This document shows, piece after piece, positions 12,604 to 25,400 of a stretch of DNA of 64,000 bases. Numbering within the stretch: the first letter of the stretch is position 1; every line of letters begins with the position of its first letter. Origin of the DNA: Branchiostoma floridae. Its lineage: Eukaryota; Chordata; Leptocardii; Amphioxiformes; Branchiostomatidae. The translations under genes were made by a program, and so were the position numbers. The stretch lies in NCBI RefSeq assembly GCF_000003815.2, contig NC_049993.1, positions 16,986,110-17,050,109 on the forward strand, in the 5' to 3' direction. The notes below the pieces were generated by a model. It saw nothing but the letters and a program-made list of their open reading frames with translations, was not told the DNA's origin and searched no databases.

Positions 12604-13424
12604 TCAGCGGTCTGTCTCAGACGTGGCACTTCCCGGCAGGTTGAAAAAATTCCCGAAATCTTCAGAGTCATCTGGTGCAGTTTTTCCTGTAACCGCTGGA
12701 GGAAGCAGCTGTTCTGGCTCCATCTTCTCCGAATTCGCTATCGGTGCTGCCTCGTCGAGTTCCTGGGGCGCAAGGATAAAATGAACAATGTCCAAAATAA
12801 GTAAATTATAGAGTGGATTCATTCCTCAGATAACCGACATTTTTCATACCGCAGTCATCCCTCATTACGACATCGGGAGCCGCATTGTTCCCGTTTAGAA
12901 CCGGTCTGTGTGACAGACTACATGGAAGTTATAACCGGCAGTTCTGCGGCCCCAGCTATCTTACTGCGGGACAACTACGGTGCAAAAGAAGTCAACTGTA
13001 CTTTGCAATGGCCCAAATACGTAACTTTAAGAATCTGTGCACACATGTTTAAATGTAAAGAAAATACCAAGTCAACTACGTTGTACAGTACCAAGGGGGT
13101 TCTAATATATAACTAAGAATTCCTTTTCGACATATTCTGTCTTAGAAATCATTCTCCATATAAGTACTTCGCGCGCGCCTTTAACCCTCCAATATGGCGA
13201 GTACTAAATAACGTCATAGCCACGTGACTGGCAATACCTTACACGTGCGTACCTCGTGACGGAACTCCACCTCCATCACCTCGTCATCCCAGACCGTCTT
13301 CGCGTTGCTGAAGTTCGTCGTTCCGTCGGCGGCGTTGGTGGGTTCGTAGGCTGGGTTATCAAATGCAGGCAAAGCTTGACCCTCAGGCTTCGCCAATTGT
13401 TCAAGTTCAACCTGGCTTTCTTCC
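12604..13424 (-). CDS. Giant gene, exons 60-61: cytoplasmic tail with NPAY motif and stop
   Basis: Exons 13253..13424 and 12604..12762. The first base of exon 60 completes Pro (CC+G), followed by EESQVELEQLAKPEG. FDNPAYEP matches NPxY, which in receptor tails recruits PTB-domain or clathrin-adaptor proteins. The rest is acidic and Pro-rich (TVWDDEVMEVEF, EPEQLLPPAV) and ends SATSETDR and a stop. No catalytic domain is present, so signalling would rely on adaptors. Exon 61 has a CTTGCGCCCCAG acceptor and is 53 codons including the stop. Confidence 0.9.
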
Positions 13425-16400
13425 CTAAAGTTTACGGAATTTTGAAGAATTAAAACGTCGGCCTTTTGTCAGGTAATAGTGGATTAAATGCTTCAATCAA
13501 CACAGTTTAGATGATGAGAAACAGGCTCATCATTAGAATAGCTTACACAAAACGGTAATGGACCGATCCTGTCGAACGCCATATCGAACAAATAGAACCC
13601 CCTATTCTATGTCGAACACATCCGTCAAAAACAGCCCCAGTGGGATAGAAATGGCTATTTTTGACGGAGGTGTTCGAAATAGAACCATGATTGAACAGGG
13701 GGCGGGGCTCCGGGATCGGTCCATACCAGAAGGGCTAGCTACAAGATTGAATATAACTGATATGCCACTTCATCATTTAGCAGACTCATGACCAACGGAT
13801 TCGAAATTCAAAGTATCGTTAGTGACCAAGGGACCAAGTTAGATACTATCCTCCTCATCTGTTGGCCCATGTGGTACAAGTAACCTAAGTTGTGCTAAGG
13901 TTTTCCCAGTGAAGATAAGGTGGATGTACTTACGGGCTCTGACGGACTTTGAATGTTCCCTTATGCTTCTGGATCAACAGCTTCAATATGACGATGAGGA
14001 TGATCAGAGCAACGAGACAGCCGGCAGTGATCCCCACGATCTCTCCTAGTGTCAGGCCGTTACAGGGCCAGCCGGGCTCACAGTGGCAGACGTAACCGTT
14101 CACCTGGTCAATGAATGAATGAAGACCTTTATTGTGTTTTATAGACTGATATATACCCACTGGGTTAAGTAACAACAAAATAATAGTTGACAGATACATG
14201 AAATACATGTAATGTCAACCAACACAAGAAACATATTCTACTACGTAAGTTCGAATTTTCGCTTCTTTGTGATACTGAAAATGCAGGAACAGGTATGTTT
14301 AACAATCAAATGTTTGTCTACATTCATTAGGAATATGAATGTGTGCCTGTTACTTAGGTGTCTGAAGTAGGGAAACATATAGGTTCTATAGGTTTTGTTT
14401 GTCTATAAAGTTCATCTCTCTCTTTGTTGTGTAATCTACTTTCTACTACAAAATGCTATTCATCTTCTATTCTATTACCTGGTCGATGCAGGTGTAGTTC
14501 TTCGGACACGGGTCGAGCATGCGCATGCAGTCGTTAGGGTTGATCTCGCAGTGTCTCCCCTCGAACCCCACCGGGCAGTTACACGTGAAGTCGTGGAAAC
14601 CGTCACTGCGCGACTGGTGTTGACAATCAGGATCGCTTTCAGGTCCGACGCACCTCCCTCCGTTCAGGCAAGGTTTCTGACGGACTTGTATGACCACTGT
14701 CACAAGCTTGGATCTCGCTCCAGACGCATCTCCAGCGTAGAACTTCACCGTATCCTCTCCGAAGAAGTGCTGGTCTGGAATGTAGGTCACAGCAGCAAGA
14801 ACCCAGTTCAGGAGATCCGGTGGGTGTGGGAGTACTATGCCACACGGGTAGGGGATCGCAGGACCCGCCCAAGACTTCTTGAAGGCATCTGCCCACTCTT
14901 TTCTCTTCGCTTCTACAGACATCGAACAGTTCGGTTCTTTGAATGTGACATTCTTAAGGTGCTTACTGACTTCAATTTTTCCGTTGGAAGGTGACTGGAT
15001 GCGCAGCGTCACAGCATCTTCAGCATCAACGTCATACGCTCCTACCATGAACTTCAGTTCCTCGAAGTCCACGTTTTCAGGATGGTTTTCTTCCACCGTC
15101 AGGTGGAGGATCCCCGAACCCTGCAGCTTTTCTTCTCCCTCGTGGACCACAAACGGCTGCGGAGTGTCGTTTTCGTCTCTGACATCTATGACGATCGTCA
15201 GGGAGGTGGAGAGTAGAGGATTACCGTCGTCACGTGACTCGGAGATGGTGATAGGGATTTCTCTGGAGCCTGAGAAGTCCAGGGCTGGTTTGTAGCGCAG
15301 CGTGCCGCGTTCGTCCAAGTAAACCATGTCACCAGTATCATGCTGAAATAGAATAAGTTTAAATGTATTGATTCACGTTTGCACATGCTAGTATACTCAT
15401 ACACATCAAACGTCGAAGACAGTACTGTATGTGCACATCTTTGTTCAACAATCAGTTAGCCATGCTGTCTTCTTCAAATCTAATTGCAGAAATACACTCT
15501 ACTAGGTTTTTAAAGGATATAGGAGCCGGCCGATGTAAAAGCAAAAAATTAAAAATGAAATAAGATAGAAGCAAAACAGGTGAAGATTATGTGGAACAAA
15601 ATAATTATTTGAATAATAGAGGATCTACCTGTTGCTCGTTCAGCCGAAAGACCAAATCATCATCCTCCGGGTCCTTAGCGACGAGCTGAGCCGTCAGAGT
15701 TCCCTCATCCTCTCCCATGGACATGCGCAGTGGGGACAGCAGCACGGGTGGTCCGTTCTGGAAGGTTCCGTTAATGATGACGACAGAGAACTGTGCCGTG
15801 CCCGAGAAGTATCGCTGCTCGCTCCGGCGGCTGCGATGGGTGCTTGCCGCTGTGGTGGAGCAGAGCTGACGAAAAAAAAAAAACTTAGTAACATTTAAGC
15901 TATAAACTAAAGGCATGCATTCTTACACATTAAGCTGAGTCTGCTACGGTTTTGTTGGCATTTTTATGGAACCGCAGCAATCTGTTCGAAATAATTTGGA
16001 AGTTTGTACCAAATTACGGAGAAGACAAGATGTGATACACGGTTATAGCTTTGTTGGCGGAATTTTTTTTTTACTTCTAGCAGTCAATTAAAAGTACTGA
16101 AGTTTCGCAATACTGTCACAAATTGCTTACCTTGACAGTGAACATTCCCATGTACCAGTTGTAATCCACAGCTTTAGTGGTGTGTGTACAGGTGCCATGG
16201 ACATCCTTCCATATTTCAAAATCTGCAAAAACAGTAGGTGGAAAACAGTAGGTGGAAATTGACCTTGATTAGTATCTGCAATCGCAGAAAAAATGCTATT
16301 CTTTCAAGCACTATGTTACAGATATATGACGTACTACACAATGAATGCATTTATGTGGGAACACATCACACAGAAATCATATACACCAATTGTACGAAAG

Positions 16401-19400
16401 AATTTTCCAAACAAAACGAAATTGATTGTAGACATCTGAACTGGCCCTCTACATAAAGCAGGGAGTTTTAGAACGTCGAGGTAAAAATATGGGACATTCT
16501 ACATACAACAAAGCCTTTTAATTTTGCCGTTAAGCTTTTTATCAAAAATTACATATTGATTCTTGCATGTTTCAAAATATGCTACAAGTCCACTTTGAAA
16601 ATGGCCTTGCCATCATCTTACCCGATTCATTGGTAGGCACTTACCTGGTCTCCAGAACACCAATCTTGGTATTTCCTCTTTCAAAAGTGCTGAGTGATTG
16701 AATTGTGCTGTGATTGCTAATGCTGCATTGACCTCGTCCCCTCCGATTGTCGCCACGAAGAACGATTTGCTGTACTCTCGACGAACTCTGAGTGGTAGAT
16801 ATTAGTACATTCCATTAGTCTATTTTTGCATTGTCATCTCATGATCAGCAAATGTTAATAACAGGATGTGTCCTTGACACGGAATGACATCCATGTAGTA
16901 AACTATGCCGGCCCATGGTGCTGAACACAATCCACACACATACAGGCAGTCAAACAATACCTGTCCTTGGTAATGAACGCCATCCACATACAGATAAGTA
17001 TACATGTCCTTGATGCGGAACACCATCCACATACAGAAAATACACCTGTCCTTGGTGCTGAATACAGTCCATATACACACACACACGCGCGCGCGCGCGC
17101 ACACACACACAAACATACATGTCCCTGATGCTCAAAACCATTCACACACAAGTAAACACATCTGTACTTGGTCCTGAACACCATCCACACAGGTTAACAT
17201 ACCTGCCCTTGGTGCTGAATACCATTAACCCACAGACATATCTTTTCCTGGTGATGATCACCATCAACACACAGATAACAACAACATTCAGCCACAGACA
17301 AAAATACCTGTCTTTGGTTCTAAACACCATCCACACGTATGCAAGCATACCTGTCCTTGGTGCTGAACACTATCCACACACAATCATACCTGTCCCCGTC
17401 CACACACAACTGTAACTGGTGCTTACACCTTGCCAACTACTCAACTGTACCTGTTTTTGAGGAACCTGTCCGTCTGGTGCATGGTGAAGGCAGGGTTGGA
17501 GATGTAAGGTTTACCGGAAGTGTACGTCATAGAAACATCCTGGTCAGACAGGACACCGGCTGCGACAGCTCCAGGCTTAACCACACCGGTGTCTTGGTCT
17601 GAAACAAAACAGTCTTAGGAAAGGGACAGGAATTGTATACAAATGTGTGCACCAAAAACCAAACTCTCATCAAGTTTGGCTAAAGCTTTATTAATAAAAG
17701 CAAATGAAGAATCGTTTCGGTCTTTTACTTTGGAAATTATCTAACACCCTGGTGTAAGATTTAAGAGTACAGAAGACACTTATGAAAAATACTTATTAGT
17801 TCAACGATTAGGACGTAACTGTATGTTTGTATATGTGACGGAATTGGCTGTTTTGCCCTCCCCATCACTTTGTGATTAATTCAAATAGACAAATAAACAA
17901 ACTGGATTAAAATATTAAGACTTAGGTTAAATGAAGGAAATATTACCTTTGGCATTTGTTATGATGATGGACGTGTTCTTAGCATCGTCTCCATCTACCA
18001 ATTCTATGTCATCAGTAGAGTCATTCTTGAAAGTCAGCAACTTGTCCTGGGCTCCTAAAGCGTTACAAAGTGTACAAGACATTTTGAAGGTATAGACTGT
18101 TGGGCTGGAGAAACTTTGTGTATTGTACCTCATCGGTGTAAACCGTATGTATAATGATGATGAGACTGTTGGTAATGTAAATGGGAACCATTTATTCCAA
18201 ACATTGAAGACGGACAAAGTCAAGTTACATGAGGTCGTGGAATTTTTTTTCGGTATATTTTTGCACTTACTCAATATTGTCCGTTTCTTCACGGCGACGT
18301 CTGCACACTTGTGACCAGCATGGCAAGCAGTCACTTTTGTGAACAAGGTCCTGAAAAGGGGCACAAATAGCATGCGATACAGGATATCAACATTTATATC
18401 ATTATGAACATCCCCTATGAGTGTGCTATTTCACTTCACTTTCTTTATTTAACTTTGTAAGGAAGAAATAAAGGAAGAAAAAAGACAGTTTACCTGCCAG
18501 GTTCCACATGGAACGTACGGTGTGTCTTGGCGGTTGGCTCATCTGCACGACTGCGCAGGTCCGAAATGTTGACCTTTGACCTGCCAAACGACATCTCGCC
18601 CTTGTTCACCTGCACCCAGCCCGACTCGTTATACCCGACCTGAGTCTGGGGGATGACGTCACTGGAGCTGTCCTCTGAGGTTCCCACACTGAACTCTGCA
18701 AAAATATTGTATCTCTGCAAATCAATAATACAATTGGTGACAGGCAATACTGGTACAACAAGGCAACTTCGCATTATGGCACACGCCGGATAATTGCAGG
18801 AAATCCACTTGCAAATTGGCTGTGCAATTAAATAGCTTCCACCTTACACTGGATTTGCCACCACAAAAAGACATATCGCTGAATTATTCTGCAGATGAGT
18901 TTTTCCAAGTCAACAACGCAATTCTGAATCAAAGTTATCAACAAACTTGCTCTTTGACAATATGCTCATTGTTAAGGACTGAAGGACTTCTAGAATATTT
19001 CAAACTTGGAGCCAGCTACAAAGGGTGACGGGAAGCAATTTATGGATAAAAGCAGCTATTAACGATTCCTTGTGAGCTCTAGCCGTAAGTAAAGAACTTG
19101 AAAGTTCATCTGTGTTGGTAGACATCATTCAATTCTGTAAGTTGAACTGTTATTTTCAACACAGAAAATTGGTAACTAAGTAGTTGAGGGTACAAGATAA
19201 AACCGTGCCGTAATTATTGAACGAATCGTCCTTACCATAATTATCAATAGAATCGTCCTCCACCCTTGCCCAGGCAATGTCAATCTTGTCCTGGTCTCCA
19301 CACAGATCCACGTCTATGTCTCTCAATGTGGCACTTTTCTCCACTGCCTGTTCACAGTGTGTGGTAATGTTACTGCTGCTGGTGTCCGGTGGGTCGAGTA

Positions 19401-22400
19401 GTACCGTCACTCCTGTACAAAGCGGGTAGAAAATCCTTAAGTATCCCAATACGTTTCTGTTTTAATGCAAGGCTTTGCATGGGAGTCAGCTGTAGAAAAT
19501 GAACTGGGATGACAACATCATCATAGCGTTCCGTGCCAGTACTGCAGCCATGCCACGGCCTTCTCGTTAGCTTCTAGTAGGTCCTGGTTGGAGATGTTGG
19601 GGCCTAATACACAGTCCTTCGTAATGTGTTCCATGGTTTGGGTTGGGTGGCCACAACGACACTCAGCTGAGTTCACCCGTCCCCATTTCAGTAGGTTGTC
19701 TCTGGTCCTACCTACTCCGCACCTGGCTCTGTTCAGGTCCGCCCATTCCCTTTTGGGTAGATGGGTGCCATGAGGAAGGGACTCACAAGGGATGACAACA
19801 GACACGAGGAATGTGGTGGTTCCGGGCCTATTCTCAAGAATGGGCCAACGTAAGTTGAAAGGAAATGCACACCGTGCTTAGGACAATTTGCACGAAAGGG
19901 TATAATCTTTCAAGAAAATATCAAGAAAGAAAGTGCTAAACGGTAGATACATTAAGATGAATAGCCTAGCTGGTAAAAGTACCCAATAAAGGTTGGGAAT
20001 AATGTCAAAATCAGCATACCGATTAGTATACGTTAGCAAACAAATATTTAAGTAATCGAAATCAATACTGACCACTTGTAGTTCTCTCGCTGACCAGACC
20101 AGCACCATTGACAAGTCTCACAGTGACGTAATAGGTCCCCTTGTTGCTGAGTTTTCCCTCTAACTCGTCGTTGTAGACTAAGTTTTGATCTGGACCAACT
20201 GATGTGAAGTTTTGGATGTCCGTTTCTCCAGGGATTGTACCTATTGCCCATTGGCACTCCACTACCTGTAAACGACAGTTGCAATACAGATGAATGTTTT
20301 ATTTGTAGCCGTATGAAACAGAACAGAACATTTTACATCTGCGAGAACACCAATGGGAAAATCTATAAGAAAGTTTGTCCTTTTGAAATTAACAAAAATT
20401 TATCAAACAAAATTCATTGACTGACTCCGTATTACCAAGAGAAGTATTGAGCAGAAATTACACAATTGTCTTTGAAGCTAGTATGCATGATTGGTGAATT
20501 TTACCTTTCATGACTATGTTTGATATGGTATTTGTATGGTATAGCTTCACACAGAATCGTATAGTATGATATGGTACGGAAAGGTATTTCTTTCAGTGCC
20601 CACGATTATTATATTGATTATTATGGCACAATCTTCATTTAACGTCATATCCGAGGGACGTCCCTAGCCGAAGCTAGGTACTCATTTTTACCTGAGCGAA
20701 GTGGGGAAAGTCGTGTTAAGTGCCTTTCCCAAGGGCACACGATCGGTGACATGGAAGGTTCGAACTCGAGACCTCTTGGGTCTGAGCCCTACGCGCTGCC
20801 GATTACGCCACGCGATCTGACTAGAGCAAAAATTTTGATCTTACCTCGCTCTCCTTGTCGTAACCCTCCCAGTACACAGCGATGGAGCTGTTGTCTCCCT
20901 GGTAGCGGGTGGGCTCGTCACGTGACCAGGGCAGATCAACGTGGAACAGGTTCTCTATGACCGGTGACGTCACGTCTATGTAGATCCCATTGGATGACGC
21001 GATGGCCGCTCTGCAAGAGCCTGGTGATCACAGAAATATCAGAGGGTAAGTTACAGCTTCTAAAATTCTATTCCCCGTTTTTAGTGTGAATCTTTTGTTG
21101 GTTGCAAAACGTGTGGACATATGTGTACCGTCCTATCATATATGTGATGTTTTTAATGACAACTGTGTAGTCTAACTACACAAGATAACTTGAGTCCGCC
21201 GTCACTTTGTCCTCGTCCGTTTATTTGTATTTTTACACGTATTTCAATAAAGAAAAAAAAAACTGTGTAGTCTTGACATAACGCGCCAGCTTGATATTAC
21301 GGATCTGCCAGAAAGTTTTTCCACTTTTCAGGTATATCTTATTAGTATGTCTTACTAACATGGCTAGTTGGTTCTTTAGTAGAACTGTAACAATATATTT
21401 ACTATTTCTTCAGCATTTAGACAAAGTACTGGTTCTTCAATAGAATACTGGTATATGTATGGTATAATGACAAACTACTTCAGAATAAGTTTGAAATGTT
21501 TGAAATATCATTGAAAGATGACTTACCGGCCACTGCCCTAACAGTGAGGTAGTACACAGCCTGTATAGATGTGTTGGTGTTCTGTGCGGCCTGTACGGTA
21601 GTGTTGGAGTCCTGTACAGCCTGTACAGAAGTGTTGGAGTCCTGTACGACCTGTACAGAAGTGTTGGTGTCCTGTACAGGAGACAGGTCCAGCCCCGTGA
21701 GGAAGACCTGGTGTACGTACGTCTCATCAGCGTCACAATCAGGGTCGCAGCCGAGCACATCACATCGGGCAGAGCACGGGACACACGGCTTAGCAACCTG
21801 GTGGAGAGACACAGGCTTGGTGATACAGAAATGGGATGGAATGAACAAATAACTCAAAACGCGTTATGCTTAACACCACAAGCAATCATCTGTTTGTACC
21901 AAATGTCGCCAACATGTCAGGTTTTATTGTTTCGTCTTGGTGGTCGTGAATATTTATATTTCAGCCATACATAGTATGGTGAAATATATTGTATTCGTAA
22001 TGTTTCTTTCTTTCTTTCTCCTGTCAAATCTTCAAAGTGATTCATCTCCGCCGTTCCTGGACCGAATGACCTGAAATTTGGCACAGGGGTAGAATGGGCC
22101 AATACCTTGATGTTTTTTCTCAGTTTTTTCATATCTGCCTCTAAAAAGATTTTATTGAGATTTTTTGGTCAATTTTAGACCAAAACTGTATATTTTGGCC
22201 CCTGTACCCTGGTATTACAACCAAATGAGCTGAAATTTGACAGAGATGTGCCTTGATAATGCCACCATATATATTCAATAACACTTTTGGTGTACAGTAC
22301 AACAAAATGCTTATTTTTGCGATTTTTTGACCAATTTTTGACCAAAAAAGGACACTTTTGGCTCCTGTACCTTGGTATTGCAACCGAATGAGCTGAAATT

Positions 22401-25400
22401 TGACACAGATGTGCCTTAATAATCCCTTCATATAAATTCAATAACACTTTTGGTGTACAGTGCAACAAAATGCTTATTTTTGCGATTTTTGGCCAATTTT
22501 TGACCAAAAAAGGACACTTTTGGCTCCTGTACCCTGGTATTACAATTAAATGACCTGAAATTTGGTCTAGATAGGCATTAGATACTTGGTAACAAGATTC
22601 AAGTAAAATTTTTGACATAAACAACTTTAAAATGATTAATTTTGGCACTTTTCTGAGGGGAAATTTGTTTTCTTTTGGCCTCCTGACGTGACCTTCCGTG
22701 ACCCCGCACAGAGCCACACCTGTGCGCGTCAGCCGGAGAGTTAATTGAATCAAAGACCTAGCCAATCAGCGAAGAGGAGGCCAAAGGCTAATTAATATTC
22801 ATAAGCGGGGCCTCATGATCCCGTATATAGCAGTGTTCCCGCCAGGGGGAGCGAAGCCCGCCTAAGGCCCGCATTTTAGACTATACAGATGGCTTTATAT
22901 TGTATCAGTTCTTAGGGGCATATCTATGATAATCGCAGCAGTCACTTAACTTCTCTTCAGGAGTTTAGCGTAACACTATTTCAGGTCAAACCGCCAAAGG
23001 CAACTAAAAACAAACTTTAACGTTACTGGGTTCAACAGTACTTATAACTTGTTATCCGAAGTTGAAACGCTAGCGATGGTATTTTCGCTGCGCTGTTAGC
23101 TCCGTGCGACTGTTGTTGACGGTCTTATATTATAACGGTATATTTTGCACCCCTGTACCCTGGTATGAGTAACATTTGGTATAGATAGGCATAAGATAGT
23201 TGGTAAAATGATCCAAGTAAAATTTTTGGCATAAAGTACTGTAAAAGGCTTAATTACAGCACTTTTTTAGGGGAAATTGGTTTTCTTTCGTTCTCCATGC
23301 CATGACCTTTCGGACGTTCACCCCACAGAGCCGACATCTGCACCTGCGTCTAGCCGGCAGGAAGAGTTAATTCAATTAATGGTTCAGCCAATCAGCGAAG
23401 AGGAAAGCGAAGGCTAATTAATATTCATAAGCGGGACCACACAATACGTTAACTTGAAGACTCAGGCCGTACAGACTTCTCGCCAGGATTTTTTCAAAGC
23501 GTCAGACAGGGGTCCGGGGGCCGCCGAATGTCCCTGGCGGGGTCCAGGGGCAGGGCCACTGTGGGGGGGACCCAGGTGGGCGAAGCCCCCCCGGAAGCTC
23601 TTGCATTTTAGACTATTGAGAAGGCTTCTTTTATCAGTTTTTTAGGGCCATATCTACGATAATCGTAGCAGTCACTTACTTCTCTTCAGCAGTTTGACTT
23701 TAAAATATTTCGGGTCAAAGCTTCAAAGACAACTAAAACCTCATAAACAACAAACTTTACTTAGCTCAACAGTATACAAAAATATTGTACGGGTTGCCAT
23801 CCTTAGTTGAAGCGCTTATTTATAGCGCTAGTATCTTCGCTGCGCCGTTAGCCGCCGTGCGACTTTTGTTGATGGTCTGATATCCCTACGTTGCCGCCTC
23901 GCTGATATTCCCGCGGACATGTTTCAAGACAAATACCCAGCAAAAAACGCTGTTCTGCATCAAATTCTATTCTATAAAACATGTGGGACTCAGTGTTACA
24001 GTCTAAATATTTTGTAGAAGCACCGCTGTAGGAAAGAAGGTCCAAGCAATGTAAAACATCACGTAGCATGAAGTTCGCTGTCAACTGGCACACAGCACAT
24101 GACTGTTTGAAACTCTAAGTGTAATCAACAGCCGTGTTTGATTGATAGCCGGCGGTCCTTTGATAAAGTCGGCGAAAGGTGCGTTAGTTAGAAAATCTGC
24201 GTTTAGTTTTGATACGTAATTATAAGTTAGACAGTGGCGAGAATGATTATTTTCTCATCAATATTTCTCTTCAGAATTATTTGAACTTAATTGTACATCT
24301 AAACAATTGGCTTACCTGTGCAATGTTTATATGATTAATGATCAGTGTACTGAAATAATGTGTAACGTATGGCTCCTAGTCAATAGATCAGCATTTTTCT
24401 CTATAGTGACCACCTGTCTATAGTGGCCACATTTCTATCACTGGACTGGAACTTGCGAAAACTGCTGTATTTTCTCCAGAGCAAATGTATGTGTTCCTAG
24501 TGCTGTTGTTGTTTGACATAAACTTTGAACATTTAAATTGTAAGTAACTTTAAACTGCCAGAGTTTCAGCCCAATAAAACACTCTCAGCGCCAGGGTATG
24601 AACAGACTGACCAGACAGACGAAAATAAATCCTAGAACAAGGTTCAATCGTATCTTCCGGGTCTGGCAGGACTGAGTTGTTAAACTAAAATAAGAATAGG
24701 CTCGATGGCTGATTGCATACAAAGTAAAACAGTTTAACAGTTTTACAGCTTGAAGAAAACAAACGCTCCTACAGTACCTGCACCTGCTTGATAATTATTA
24801 AATCGTATGTCCTACTTGAATAAAAAAAGTTCACTGCAATAATAAATGTACCCACATCACAAGGAGCTTATACTTTTTTAAACTTACACCTAGTTATCGT
24901 ACTGAAAATTGTTAATGACATTACATGAAGTCATTCAACAATTTTCAGTCATGATGAAAATTTTCTGAACGGAAGGTGTGATTATTGTCATTTTCTGAAA
25001 AATAGAAGCAAGCTCTGTCTTTACCTGGAATCAATTCACAATACCAGTCCACTTTGGGGGATAATGTACTGTTAAGAGGATGTTCCATTTTTGCGCAGGG
25101 GTGATTTGGAACAGTCCAATGTTGCGTGGGAAGGGGTATGGCTGAAATATGCTGTATTTGCTCTTAAGCAAATGTCGGCCTTTCTAGTATTGTACGGTGA
25201 TCTTGACTGTTCTTTACAGTACATTTCTGAAGGTTAGACATCCAGGTAAACAATATACAAAAATATATAAGTCTTATCTGATATCTAACAACTGGATCGA
25301 TATCGATTACGTCCGGACGCCACTCTTCTTCAGCACAACTAGAGGATAGCATTCTACTGACTGAAGAATGAATGAAGTGCGGTGCTGTGTTTTTTTATCC

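Noticed and set aside
16820-17190. Cys/Val-rich minus-strand open frames
   Set aside because: They are translations of the CA-rich minisatellite.
23890-24025. Possible extra exon in intron 46 (open minus frame ending CPREYQRGGN, good CTTTCCTACAG acceptor)
   Set aside because: Its acceptor phase (one leading base) does not match the flanking exons, which already join in phase 0 without it. It lies next to repeat copies.
25311-25338. 28-nt microexon linking exon 46 to the 24-kb segment
   Set aside because: It was only needed because of a miscounted donor. Exon 46 ends in phase 0 (AGA GAG), so no microexon is required.
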